Shown here: positions 28,292 to 36,730 of the stretch, one piece after another
How the letters are laid out: the number at the start of each line of letters is the position of its first letter
Position numbering within the stretch: position 1 is the stretch's first letter
Source of the DNA: Arthrobacter jinronghuae
Lineage (GTDB): Bacteria > Actinomycetota > Actinomycetes > Actinomycetales > Micrococcaceae
Assembly: GCF_025244825.1 (NCBI RefSeq)
Contig: NZ_CP104263.1
Coordinates: 1 to 64,000, forward strand
DNA length: 64,000 bases
Direction: 5' to 3'
Notes under the pieces: model-generated
Database searches by the model: none
Told to the model about the DNA's origin: nothing
What the model saw: only the letters and a program-made list of their open reading frames with translations
Program-made: the position numbers and the translations under genes

Positions 28292-29035
28292 ATGCCCACA
28301 GACACATCAGCACCCCTGCAGGGGGCGACGTCGCGGCCGCTGACCGTGGCCTACGTACCGGGCGTGACACCGGGCAAATGGATTACCCGCTGGCGGGAAC
28401 GGCAGGACCAGGAACTCCGGACGTTCCAGTGTGAGGAGCCTGCCGCGTTGGAGGAACTTGCCTCCAACCGGGCGGATCTGGCGTTTATCCGTATTCCTGC
28501 CGAAGGTTTCGCGCGCCCGGACGGGGTGAACGTGATTCCGCTGTACGAAGAGCAGCCGGTGGCCGCTGCCTCAAAGGAGCACCCCCTGGCGGCCTTCGAC
28601 GCCGTCGACCTAGCGGATCTCGACGGCGAGACGATTCTGGACATTGACGCGATGGGAGGCGCCGCCGTCGCCCTTGAGGTGGCTGCCGCCGGCAGCGGTG
28701 TTGTGATCCTCCCCATGTCGGTAGCCCGTCTGCACTCCCGGAAGGACGTTGAAGCGCGGCCCGTTAGCGGCGTGCCGGCAACCCGGATCGGAATTGCCTG
28801 GCTGCAGGACCGGGACGAGCCGGACATAGAAGAGTTCATCGGGGTGGTGCGGGGACGGACCGCGAACAGCTCCCGCCAGCCCTCCATCCAGGCTGAACAG
28901 AAGTCCTCAGCCAAGAAGCGGACCAAGGAACGCCAGACCCGGAGCGCGGCCAAGCCTGCGGCAAAGTCCGGCGGGCGTCCCGCAGCCAAGGGCAAAGGCG
29001 CCGGCAAGAACGGCAAGCCGCGCCGCAGCCGTTGA
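28292..29035 (+). CDS. LysR-type substrate-binding domain protein without DNA-binding domain
   Basis: 247 residues. Residues about 17-185 resemble the effector-binding domain of LysR regulators (LTVAYVPGVTPGKWITRW, ADLAFIRIP, GSGVVILPMSVARLH), but the usual N-terminal winged helix is absent: only 16 residues come before the domain. The last about 55 residues are a Lys/Arg/Ala/Gly-rich tail (AAKPAAKSGGRPAAKG) that could bind nucleic acid in place of the missing domain. It faces the DUF5997 gene across 53 bp; the pair appears to be conserved in actinobacteria, from memory. Ligand unknown. ATG at 28292. Confidence 0.82.
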   Translation: MPTDTSAPLQGATSRPLTVAYVPGVTPGKWITRWRERQDQELRTFQCEEPAALEELASNRADLAFIRIPAEGFARPDGVNVIPLYEEQPVAAASKEHPLAAFDAVDLADLDGETILDIDAMGGAAVALEVAAAGSGVVILPMSVARLHSRKDVEARPVSGVPATRIGIAWLQDRDEPDIEEFIGVVRGRTANSSRQPSIQAEQKSSAKKRTKERQTRSAAKPAAKSGGRPAAKGKGAGKNGKPRRSR

Positions 29036-29104
29036 AACACCGTTGAATCAACAGCTGTTCCGCCACTGCTGACACCCGCCTGAGCCGGGGGTACCGTTTC
29101 GCGG

Positions 29105-29482
29105 ATGCGAATCAAAATGAGCGGTATCCACGTGGTGGACCCGGAACGTGCCTACGAGTTCTACACCGGCACCCTGGGACTGGAACCCCTAATGGCCATG
29201 CCCGAATACAACCTGTTCATCGTCTGCTCGCCTGAGGACCCGGGCGGTCCGGGCCTGCTGCTCGAACCCAGCGACAACCCGGTTGCCGAAGCGTACCGGT
29301 CGGGGCTGTATCGGGAACAGCTGCCTGTGCTGGTGCTTGGCGTCCCGGATGTGCAGGCGGAGTACGAGCGGTTATCGGGGCTCGGCGTCCAGTTCCTCGG
29401 TGAACCCACCCTGGATTCAACGGGCGCCCAGGCCGTTTTCGACGACGGCTGTGGCAACTACCTCCAGCTCCACCAGGACTGA
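29105..29482 (+). CDS. VOC family protein (glyoxalase-like)
   Basis: 125-residue vicinal-oxygen-chelate fold protein: two beta-alpha-beta-beta-beta modules, the first around GIHVVDPERAYEFYTGTLGLEPL and the second around PDVQAEYERLSGLGVQFLGEP, ending with FDDGCGNYLQLHQD. VOC proteins act as glyoxalases, dioxygenases or antibiotic-binding proteins; metal ligands cannot be assigned with confidence, so the activity is open. ATG at 29105. The next gene is on the opposite strand. Confidence 0.85.
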   Translation: MRIKMSGIHVVDPERAYEFYTGTLGLEPLMAMPEYNLFIVCSPEDPGGPGLLLEPSDNPVAEAYRSGLYREQLPVLVLGVPDVQAEYERLSGLGVQFLGEPTLDSTGAQAVFDDGCGNYLQLHQD

Positions 29483-29520
29483 GGCGAGGGCCAGCCGCGA
29501 TGCTGCTCCGGCGGCGCCCG

Positions 29521-31251
29521 CTAGCGTTCCCCGAGCCGGGGGCGCAGGCGGGATTCTTCCAGGTCCAGCAACCGCTGTGCCTCGGAAAGGGTCCGGGAAG
29601 CATAGCGTCCCTCGCGGCGGGCCAGCAGCAACTGGTTCCGTTCGGCCTCGACGACGGCGCGGCGCAGTGCCCGGTATTGGAGCTGCGGCGTCGGATCCTC
29701 GTTTTCCCCTAGTGCGCGTACCCGCTCCCATGCCAGTTCGCTGCGGAGGAAGGTGCTCTGCCGGACCCTTTCGACCACATCCGGGTCCACCTCCTGACGC
29801 ACGCCCAGGCACTCTGCGGGCTGCTCCAAAATGCTGAGTCCGGCGCCGCTGAGCTCATCGATCAGCTTGGCGAGTTCCCGCTGGTCCGCTGTGACATCCC
29901 TGCCCTGGACGCCCAGAATACGGATCAGCCACGGCAGGGTGAGGCCCTGCAGCAGCAGGGTGGTGATCGCTACGGTAAAGGCGATCAGTACCAGCTGTTC
30001 GCGGTACGGTGTCTGATCGGGCAGGGACTGGGCAGCGGCCAGGGTCACCACACCGCGCATTCCGGACCAGGAAATCACCACGCCGCCGCGCCAGCCCAGG
30101 CCCTCGCGGTTCAACTGCTCGACGTCGGCCCGGCGCCGGCGGTAGAGCAGCTCGCCGCGGCGGTGCCGCCGGCGCTGGCGGTCATCCGTCAGCCCGCCGT
30201 CCTTGATCTTGTCCAGCCACCGCCTGAATCGCTTGGTCCGATGTTCCTGATACCGGACCTTCGCCCTGAGCAGATAGATCAAGGGGGTGACCCAGGCGAA
30301 ACGTACAAGGATCAGCAGGGCGGTGGTTGCCAGGCCGATCAATACGGCGTCGAGGACCGGCAGCAAACTGGTATCGACATTTTCCACGAGGTGCCGGAGT
30401 TCCAGGCCCATCAGCAGGAACACGCCGTTTTCCAGCAGGAACTGGATGGTGCGCCAATTGATGCTGTCATTGATCCGCGCCTGCGCCGTGAACGCGGAGC
30501 CGCTCCGGTGTCCGGTGTAAAGCCCTGCGACGACGACGGCCAGCACGCCGGACGCTCCGGCTTCCTCCGCCGGAATGAAGGCAATGAACGGAACAACAAA
30601 GGAAATGGCGGTGTCCAGGACCGGATCATGCAGCCTTGACCGGACATAGACGGTGGCCGCGCCGACCAGCAGTCCGACCAGAACGGCAACGACGACGGCC
30701 AAACCGAAATCCCCCACCCCTGCCCAGATGCTGGACAGGCCGCCGGCAGATGCAGCGATGGCCGAGCGCAGCAGCACGAGGGCGGTGGCATCGTTGACCA
30801 GCCCTTCACCTTCGAGCACTGTCACCAGGCGCGGCGGCAGGCCAAGCCGCTTGCCGACGGACGTGGCGGCCACGGCATCCGGCGGACTCACGACGGCGCC
30901 GAGCGCCACTGCGGCAGCAAAGTTGAGGTCCGGCAGCAGCAGATAAAGCAGCAAGCCGGTGGTGAAAGCGGAAACCAGGACCAGGAACACGGACAGCGAC
31001 GAAATGGCACCGATGTTGCGCCGGAAGTCGACCACTGGGACGTTGATCGCTGCGGCGTAGAGCAGCGGGGGCAGCACCCCCATCAGGATCAACTCATGCG
31101 GAACGGAGAACTCGGGCACACCCGGCGTATAGGAGAGGGCCAGCCCGACCACCACCAGGATGAGCGGTGCTGCTATCCCAAGACGTCTGGAGAAGGCAGC
31201 AACCGTCACAATGACGGCGACGCCTACCACGGCAAGAAGACCCAATTCCAC
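29521..31251 (-). CDS. Na+/H+ antiporter (CPA1 family)
   Basis: Exchanges Na+ (or K+) for H+ to control cytoplasmic pH and salt. The 576-residue product has about 12 membrane segments in residues 1-440, with family motifs GAVVSPPDAVAATSVGKRLG, LVNDATALVLLR and GVVTLAAAQSLP, and a cytoplasmic C-terminal region (about 450-576) rich in Arg, Glu and Leu that resembles the regulatory tails of YjcE-type exchangers. A very basic loop with clustered Arg (about 340-375) is unusual but plausible. GTG start at 31251. Monocistronic by context. Confidence 0.92.
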   Translation of the reverse strand: MELGLLAVVGVAVIVTVAAFSRRLGIAAPLILVVVGLALSYTPGVPEFSVPHELILMGVLPPLLYAAAINVPVVDFRRNIGAISSLSVFLVLVSAFTTGLLLYLLLPDLNFAAAVALGAVVSPPDAVAATSVGKRLGLPPRLVTVLEGEGLVNDATALVLLRSAIAASAGGLSSIWAGVGDFGLAVVVAVLVGLLVGAATVYVRSRLHDPVLDTAISFVVPFIAFIPAEEAGASGVLAVVVAGLYTGHRSGSAFTAQARINDSINWRTIQFLLENGVFLLMGLELRHLVENVDTSLLPVLDAVLIGLATTALLILVRFAWVTPLIYLLRAKVRYQEHRTKRFRRWLDKIKDGGLTDDRQRRRHRRGELLYRRRRADVEQLNREGLGWRGGVVISWSGMRGVVTLAAAQSLPDQTPYREQLVLIAFTVAITTLLLQGLTLPWLIRILGVQGRDVTADQRELAKLIDELSGAGLSILEQPAECLGVRQEVDPDVVERVRQSTFLRSELAWERVRALGENEDPTPQLQYRALRRAVVEAERNQLLLARREGRYASRTLSEAQRLLDLEESRLRPRLGER

Positions 31252-31300
31252 ATTTCAACATTAGCCCCGCACCGGATGGGTTCGCTTGCGGATGTTCGGG

Positions 31301-32077
31301 TCAGGTGTAGGGGGACCAGCCGGTCAGCGCCGTCACGCCGTCCACGGTGACGCCGTAAATCGCGTAAATGGTCACGGGCACCATCAGGGCCCATTCGCGC
31401 CATGATCCGGCCGCGCCGATCAGGGGCAGCGAGAAGCAGCCGCTGCTCCGCCAGAGCTTACTGACCACAGGGAAGCGGACCAGGGAACGCGGGCGCTTGA
31501 TCCGCAGCGGCCACAAAATCATTACGCCCTGGTGGGTGAGGAGGTCGCCGACAATATGTACGGCCACTCCCAGACCCACCGCCACCGGCAGCCAGTCATT
31601 GTTTTCCGGGGCATAAACGGCAATGAACCCCGAGAAGGCCAGGGCGAGGAACCAGCTGCGAACCGGTCCGCCGGCGATCTTCAGTGCCTTGAAGGCAAAT
31701 CCCATCAGCAGGACGGAGAGGATCCCCGCTCCCAGCGCCACTGATCCGAAGACCGGCACCTCCGTGGTCACCCTGCCCAGTGCCGTCGCCAGCGCCACGA
31801 AGACCGCCAGCCCGAGCAGGGAATGAGTGCCGCGCCGGTGGCCGCCGCTGACGGCCTCCGTAAAGCGGGCAAGGATTTTGGTGAGCGGAGGAAGGGAATG
31901 GGCAATGGTCCCGCTGTGATGGTCGAGATCGGGCAGCAGTGCGGCACCGGCGGTCAACAGGGCTCCGGTGACGACGCCGAGCGGAGTCACCGGATACCAG
32001 CCGAATGCGTGGGGAGCGGTGGAGGCGACGGCAACCCAGGCTGCAGCGCCGCTAGCGGCATGGTGGCCACCCATCAT
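31301..32077 (-). CDS. Membrane-bound metal-dependent hydrolase (YdjM family)
   Basis: 258 residues with five or six membrane segments. Histidine/aspartate motifs MMGGHHAASG at the N-terminus, LLPDLDHHSGTIAHS (about 47-61) and SGGHRRGTHSLLG (about 76-88), and the later VHIVGDLLTHQGV, match the YdjM/DUF457 family of predicted membrane metal hydrolases. The E. coli relative is LexA-regulated; no clear SOS box was seen here. Substrate unknown. Start at the double ATG, 32077. Confidence 0.85.
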   Translation of the reverse strand: MMGGHHAASGAAAWVAVASTAPHAFGWYPVTPLGVVTGALLTAGAALLPDLDHHSGTIAHSLPPLTKILARFTEAVSGGHRRGTHSLLGLAVFVALATALGRVTTEVPVFGSVALGAGILSVLLMGFAFKALKIAGGPVRSWFLALAFSGFIAVYAPENNDWLPVAVGLGVAVHIVGDLLTHQGVMILWPLRIKRPRSLVRFPVVSKLWRSSGCFSLPLIGAAGSWREWALMVPVTIYAIYGVTVDGVTALTGWSPYT

Positions 32078-32196
32078 GGTTGAAAAGTCCTTCCAGAGGG
32101 CGGTGCAGGCGCCAAAAGATTTTATTGAGGCTACCTATTTTTCCACGGTTTCCCGCACCCTGCGTTCACCTTGGACCGGCGGGCCGGCGGAGATGC

Positions 32197-32715
32197 CTAG
32201 GCGACCGCGAAGCCCAGGTGCCGCAGAATGGCATCCACGATTTCCGCAGGAGAATCCGTTATTTCAATCCGGAGACCGGCTTCGTCCGGGGCAAGCGGCT
32301 CCAAGGTGCTCAGCTGCGAGGGAAGCAGAGACGGCGGCATGAAATGTCCGCTTCGCGTTTTCATCCGTTCCGCAAGAACATCGGCGCTCCCGTCCAGATG
32401 GACGAACGTTACGTCCCCGGCCGCCTGCGCGAGGACATTTCGGTACGTGCGCTTCAATGCGGAACAAGTAACGATGGTGCACCGGCCGTTTTCCGCCTGG
32501 ACACCCATCCAATCGCGGATGGCGTAGAGCCACGGCCACCGGTCGTCGTCGTCGAGGGGGACGCCGGCGGACATCTTGGCGATATTGACGGCCGGATGGA
32601 ACTCGTCAGCCTCCGCCGCAATCCATCCGAGCCGCTTGGAAAGCAGGTTGGCAATGGTGGTTTTGCCCGATCCGGCAACACCCATGATGACGAGGTGCTG
32701 TGCAGCTGGGGCCAT
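32197..32715 (-). CDS. gntK: Gluconokinase
   Basis: Phosphorylates gluconate to 6-phosphogluconate. The 172-residue product is a P-loop kinase with GVAGSGKTTIA (Walker A, about 12-22), GWIAAEADEFHP (gluconate-binding region), CSALKRTYRNVL and SGHFMPPSLLPSQLSTLEPL, all characteristic of GntK. ATG at 32715 has AAGGAGA just upstream; longer frames are not needed. It is divergent from a GntR/FadR-type regulator, suggesting local control by gluconate. No gluconate permease or gnd lies in the window. Confidence 0.93.
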   Translation of the reverse strand: MAPAAQHLVIMGVAGSGKTTIANLLSKRLGWIAAEADEFHPAVNIAKMSAGVPLDDDDRWPWLYAIRDWMGVQAENGRCTIVTCSALKRTYRNVLAQAAGDVTFVHLDGSADVLAERMKTRSGHFMPPSLLPSQLSTLEPLAPDEAGLRIEITDSPAEIVDAILRHLGFAVA

Positions 32716-32892
32716 TGAAATCTCCTTGGGACGCCGTTGTCGCGGGTTCGGACAGGTTTGCTGACCGGAACTGTTGAGCACAAAGGTATCACCAACTAAA
32801 GGTGCCGCGGCCGGAGGAAACATATGCTCCGTCAGCGGCTGATCAAAGGCACACTTCGGAGACTAGGCTGAAGCAGGGGCGGGTAGCCGCTA

Positions 32893-32911
32893 TCAGCAGG
32901 ATTCCTGCTGA
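32893..32911. promoter_or_regulatory. Inverted repeat between gntK and its regulator (candidate operator)
   Basis: Perfect 8-bp arms TCAGCAGG and CCTGCTGA around ATT, about 69 bp upstream of the regulator start and 180 bp from gntK. Its location in the 264-bp divergent promoter region suggests a binding site for the FadR-type regulator. It could also be a chance hairpin. Confidence 0.45.
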
Positions 32912-32979
32912 ATCCGGGCCCCCTACTCATATATGCACCTAAAGGAATATACAGGGAACGTAGCTGGAAAGATGTGGAT

Positions 32980-33684
32980 ATGAACGAACACGCCGGCCCG
33001 CCGGCCGCGGTCCTGAACGCCCGGATCATCGAAACCCTGGGCCAGGACATTGCCTCCGGCGTGCTTGCGCCGGGGGACCGGCTCACGCTTGACGGGCTGC
33101 AGCAGGAGTTCGGCGTTTCCCGAACCGTTGTCCGCGACTGCATGCGGATCCTCGAGTCCATGAACCTGGTGTATTCCAAGCGCCGGGTCGGCATTGTGGT
33201 GCAGGATCCCCAGCTGTGGAACGTGTTCGATCCGCGGATCATCAAGTGGCGCCTTGCCGGGCCGGGCCGGGCGGAGCAGTTCCGTACCCTGACCGAACTG
33301 CGGGTGGGAGTGGAGCCGGTAGCCGCGGCGGCCGCCGCCAGACACGCTGCAGCCGCCGAGCGGGACCGGATGGTGGAGCTGGCCGCGGAGCTTCGAAGGC
33401 TCGGGGAGGCTGGGGAGCTGGAGGAGTTCCTGCAGGCCGATATTGAATTCCATACGTTGCTGCTGCGCTCCAGTGGCAACGACATGTTCGCATCGCTTCA
33501 GGATGTGGTTGCCGAGGTTCTTGCCGGCCGCACCCGGCAGGGCATGATGCCGCCGAACCCGAGCGAGGCTGCCCTGCGGGGGCATGCGCTGGTGGCCGAC
33601 GCCGTCGCGGCCGGAGATGGTGCTGCCGCGCTGGCGCACATGATGGATTTACTGGAAGAAGTGCGGCAGGCCATCGCGGGTTAG
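32980..33684 (+). CDS. FadR-subfamily GntR transcriptional regulator (probable gluconate regulator)
   Basis: 234 residues: an N-terminal winged helix (about 8-75; PGDRLTLDGLQQEFGVSRTVVRD recognition region, given in part) and an all-helical FCD effector domain (about 90-230) with metal/ligand-type residues in FLQADIEFHTLLLRSSGN and the final ALRGHALVADAV. Members of this class bind sugar acids. ATG at 32980 has GGAAAG at a good distance; a GTG at 32974 would be too close. Divergent from gntK, so regulation of gluconate use is likely. Confidence 0.9.
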   Translation: MNEHAGPPAAVLNARIIETLGQDIASGVLAPGDRLTLDGLQQEFGVSRTVVRDCMRILESMNLVYSKRRVGIVVQDPQLWNVFDPRIIKWRLAGPGRAEQFRTLTELRVGVEPVAAAAAARHAAAAERDRMVELAAELRRLGEAGELEEFLQADIEFHTLLLRSSGNDMFASLQDVVAEVLAGRTRQGMMPPNPSEAALRGHALVADAVAAGDGAAALAHMMDLLEEVRQAIAG

Positions 33685-33744
33685 CTGATCCCCGGGGCAC
33701 GGCTGCTGGGCCGCAGAGCAGGCAGAGCCTCCAGGGACGGCAAA

Positions 33745-33779
33745 GGCCGGCGCACCCCGTGTAAAGGGATGCGCCGGCC
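33745..33779. terminator. Terminator between the GntR gene and dps
   Basis: Arms GGCCGGCGCA (33745-33754) and TGCGCCGGCC (33770-33779), extended by CCC/GGG inside. Lies between convergent genes and can serve both. Confidence 0.8.
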
Positions 33780-33793
33780 CGGAACCTGGAGTC

Positions 33794-34291
33794 TTAGCGG
33801 GTCGGTTCCAGATTGCTGTCTTCGGGCGTGACTACCTCTGCCGTGGCGGAGATATTCTCGGCATCCACCATCCAGGCGTACTGCTCGAGCTTGGCAATAA
33901 AGCCATGCAGGATGTCCGCGGTGGTCGGATCCTCTTCGTCCACCTGGTCATGCACATCGCGCATGGTCTTGACGACGGCCTCGAGCATGGCGACCACGTG
34001 CGTCACGGTGTCGCGGGTGTCAACCAGCCCGGCGGGGAACGGCGGCAGGCTGGTGCCGTTGGCTACCGCCACGCTGCGGCCGTCCGGGACGGCGCGGAGG
34101 GCACGCATGCGCTCGGCCAGTTCGTCCGCGAAGATGCGAGCGTCGTCAATGATCTCGTCAAGCTGCAGGTGCAGGTCCCGGAAGTTCTTACCGACAACGT
34201 TCCAGTGGGCCTGCTTGCCCTGCAGATGCAGTTCGATCATGTCCACCAGGACGGCCTGCAGGTTGGTGGTCAGCTCTTCAGATGCCTTCAT
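33794..34291 (-). CDS. dps: Dps family DNA-binding ferritin-like protein
   Basis: Oxidises and stores iron and protects DNA under stress. The 165-residue product has the four-helix ferritin-like fold, with the ferroxidase motif LHLQGKQAHWNVVGKNFRDL and partner DEIIDDARIFADELAERM, as in Dps 12-mers. No long Lys-rich tail is seen, so DNA binding may be weak or may use the short N-terminus. ATG at 34291 is preceded by GGAGGAAA. Upstream (34292-34563) no obvious OxyR or iron-regulator box was recognised by eye. Confidence 0.94.
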   Translation of the reverse strand: MKASEELTTNLQAVLVDMIELHLQGKQAHWNVVGKNFRDLHLQLDEIIDDARIFADELAERMRALRAVPDGRSVAVANGTSLPPFPAGLVDTRDTVTHVVAMLEAVVKTMRDVHDQVDEEDPTTADILHGFIAKLEQYAWMVDAENISATAEVVTPEDSNLEPTR

Positions 34292-34563
34292 GTTTCCTCC
34301 AATGTTGACGAAAAATGAGTACTGGACTCACCTGCCGAAAGAGCCCGGATACCGTCCGGACAAAGCGGCTTCGGCAGGTGGATTGTTCCCCAGCCTAACC
34401 CCGGGAAGCGGCTCGGAACAGAATGGACGGGTTCCCGGGAAAGCCAATATAAGCAACCTTACTTCCAGTTGAAGTGCGTTGTCGTCCTGTGTACGGTGAG
34501 GAAAACGGGGCCGGTGGGAAACGGCCCGGCCAAAGGCAGGATTCGCACTACCGGAGGGACAGC

Positions 34564-35154
34564 ATGACCACCGTAGAAGAGTCAATCAACGTATCAGTAC
34601 CGGTAACCACCGCTTACAACCAGTGGACCCAGTTCGAGTCCTTCCCGCAGTTCATGGGCGGCGTTATCTCCATCACCCAGCTTTCGGACACCACCACCCA
34701 CTGGGTGACCAAGGTGGCCGGTGTCGAGCGGGAGTTCGACACTGAAATCACCGAGCAGCATCCGGACGAGCGGGTCGCGTGGAAGAGTACTGACGGAAAG
34801 TCCCATGCCGGCGTCGTAACGTTCCACCGCCTGGGCGACGCCGAGACCCGGGTAACCGTCCAGCTGGACTGGGAACCCGAAAACGTCGTTGAGAAGCTGG
34901 GTTCCGTGGTCGGCGCCGATGACCGGCAGGTCAAATCCGATCTTGCCCGTTTCAAGGAATTCATTGAGAGCCGCGGTTCGGAAACGGGTTCGTGGCGGGG
35001 AAACGTTGACGCACCGGGCAATGCTGCCACCGGCGCAGCCGGCACGGCTCCGGTAGGACCTACCTCCACTGACACGTCGCGGCTGGCGGCGGCTCCGGAC
35101 GTGGATCCGGCAATGGATGACCCGGAATCCGGCGGACCCCGGGCCGGCCTCTAA
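34564..35154 (+). CDS. SRPBCC family protein (polyketide cyclase/dehydrase-like)
   Basis: 196 residues with a START/SRPBCC domain (about 1-145): SINVSVPVTTAYNQWTQFES and FPQFMGGV at the N-terminus, then DTEITEQHPDERVAWKS and RVTVQLDWEP, as in the common stress-related actinobacterial SRPBCC proteins. The last about 50 residues are Gly/Ala/Pro-rich and disordered. Ligand unknown; likely a small hydrophobic molecule. ATG at 34564 follows GGAGGGACAGC. It is divergent from dps. Confidence 0.87.
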   Translation: MTTVEESINVSVPVTTAYNQWTQFESFPQFMGGVISITQLSDTTTHWVTKVAGVEREFDTEITEQHPDERVAWKSTDGKSHAGVVTFHRLGDAETRVTVQLDWEPENVVEKLGSVVGADDRQVKSDLARFKEFIESRGSETGSWRGNVDAPGNAATGAAGTAPVGPTSTDTSRLAAAPDVDPAMDDPESGGPRAGL

Positions 35155-35176
35155 CCATCCGGCAGGTTAAACAAGA

Positions 35177-35206
35177 ACTGCGGATGCCTTCAAAGGCATC
35201 CGCAGT
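35177..35206. terminator. Terminator between convergent SRPBCC and Rieske oxidoreductase genes
   Basis: Arms of 13 bp (35177-35189 and 35194-35206) with a TCAA loop; an outer pair GTTAAAC (35166-35172) and GTTTAAC (35211-35217) extends it. Suitable for both strands. Confidence 0.85.
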
Positions 35207-35244
35207 CTCTGTTTAACGGTGTCCGGGTTTACCGGGTCCGGCGA

Positions 35245-36729
35245 TCAGGCGGGATCGAGGTTCTTGACGGCGGGACCTTCCAGCAGAGTTCCCTTGGCCG
35301 TGAACCGGGAGCCGTGCAGCGGACAGTCCCAGGACTGTTCGGCGTCGTTCCAGTTCAAGACTCCCTTGAGGTGCGGGCACACGGCCGACACCCGGCTGGT
35401 CTCGCCGGCCACGGTGCAGGTACCCACCGGCTTCCCGTTCTCCCGGGAGACCACGCCCTGCCCCTCCGGCGGGGCCGCGTCGGTGCTGTTGGCCAGTCCG
35501 GCGGCCCAGCCGGTGAGCATGGAAAGCCCCACCTCGGCGTTGTCCCGCAGGGTGGAGGCGGCATCGAGCGGGGCCACCCGGGGCTTGTACAGCTCGCGCG
35601 CCCACGGGTTCTCTCCGCCGAGGATCTCCGCGCTCAGGGCCAGCGAAGCCGCAACGGCATTGGTCATGCCCCACTTGTTGTACCCGGTGGCTACATAGAT
35701 GTTGGAACCCATCAGCGGCAGCTGCCCGACGTAGGGCAGGCTCCGTGCCGGCGAGTAGTCCTGCGCCGACCAGGCATAACTCGCCGCGCTTCCCACCGCG
35801 AAGTTCTCCACGGTCCAGTCCACCAGATCGTCCACCAGTTCCTGGGTGTGCTTTTTCCGGCCGACAGTGTGCCCGTTGCCCCCGGCGAGCAGGTAGGAGA
35901 TGCCGTTTGCCTCTGCGGTACGCAGCGAGCGGGTGGGCGAATCGACGGAGAGGTACATGCCCTGCGGAACCGTTCCCGTTACCGGCAGGGCTACCGCATA
36001 GGAACGCTCGGGCTTCAGGACGGCAAAGTAGCCGCCGCGGTCAAGGATCGGGATGCCGGTGGCCAACACCAGGTGCCGGGCGGTGACCTCGCCCTGGCTG
36101 GTTCCGACCTTGATGCCGGCCCCGTCCTCATGGCGCGCGCCGGTCACCCGGACGCCCTCGATCAGGGTGCCGCCATGGGCACGGTAGTCCTTGGCCAGGC
36201 CGGCCAGCACCGTCATCGGCTGGATCTGTGCCTGGTCGCGAAGCCGAAGTGCACCAGTGGTTTCAAAGGGCAGTTCGGTCTCCGCGGTGAACTCGACGTC
36301 GAGTCCGGCGGCCTGGGCCGCCTCGTGTTCCTTCCGCAGGCTCTTGAGCCCCTGCTCGGTGGTGGCGTAGGTGTACGCGTCCCGGACCTCGTAGCCGATC
36401 CCGTTTTCGTCGCAGAAGCGCAGCAGCCAGCTTTGTCCCTGCCGGTTGGCTTCCACATACTGGCGGGCGGTCTCCGCGTTGTGGTGCGAGGTGATGCCGG
36501 AGAGCTGCGTTCCCTGCAGCAGGGAAACCTTCGCTGTGGTGTTGCCGGTGCTGACGGCGCCTACCGTGCGTGCTTCCAGGACGGCCACGCGCTGTCCGCT
36601 GCGGGCCAGCAGGGCTGCCGTGGTGAGGCCGGTAAGTCCGGCACCGACCACCACGGTGTCGTAGGACGCCTCGGGGTCGAAGGGATCAGTGGGTATAACG
36701 GGCGCGTTATCGAGCCATAGAGATTTCAA
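35245..36729 (-). CDS. FAD-dependent oxidoreductase with C-terminal Rieske [2Fe-2S] domain
   Basis: 494 residues. The N-terminus has the dinucleotide-binding VVVGAGLTGLTTAALLARSG and a DadA/GlcD-type FAD fold through about 390. A Rieske domain follows (about 405-490) with CPHLKG and CPLHGS, giving the Cys-His/Cys-His ligand set for a [2Fe-2S] cluster. Such fusions are widespread in soil bacteria; the natural substrate is unknown. The TTG start at 36729 lies 1 bp from the end of the upstream SDR gene, so both form one operon. Confidence 0.88.
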   Translation of the reverse strand: MKSLWLDNAPVIPTDPFDPEASYDTVVVGAGLTGLTTAALLARSGQRVAVLEARTVGAVSTGNTTAKVSLLQGTQLSGITSHHNAETARQYVEANRQGQSWLLRFCDENGIGYEVRDAYTYATTEQGLKSLRKEHEAAQAAGLDVEFTAETELPFETTGALRLRDQAQIQPMTVLAGLAKDYRAHGGTLIEGVRVTGARHEDGAGIKVGTSQGEVTARHLVLATGIPILDRGGYFAVLKPERSYAVALPVTGTVPQGMYLSVDSPTRSLRTAEANGISYLLAGGNGHTVGRKKHTQELVDDLVDWTVENFAVGSAASYAWSAQDYSPARSLPYVGQLPLMGSNIYVATGYNKWGMTNAVAASLALSAEILGGENPWARELYKPRVAPLDAASTLRDNAEVGLSMLTGWAAGLANSTDAAPPEGQGVVSRENGKPVGTCTVAGETSRVSAVCPHLKGVLNWNDAEQSWDCPLHGSRFTAKGTLLEGPAVKNLDPA

Positions 36730-36730
36730 G

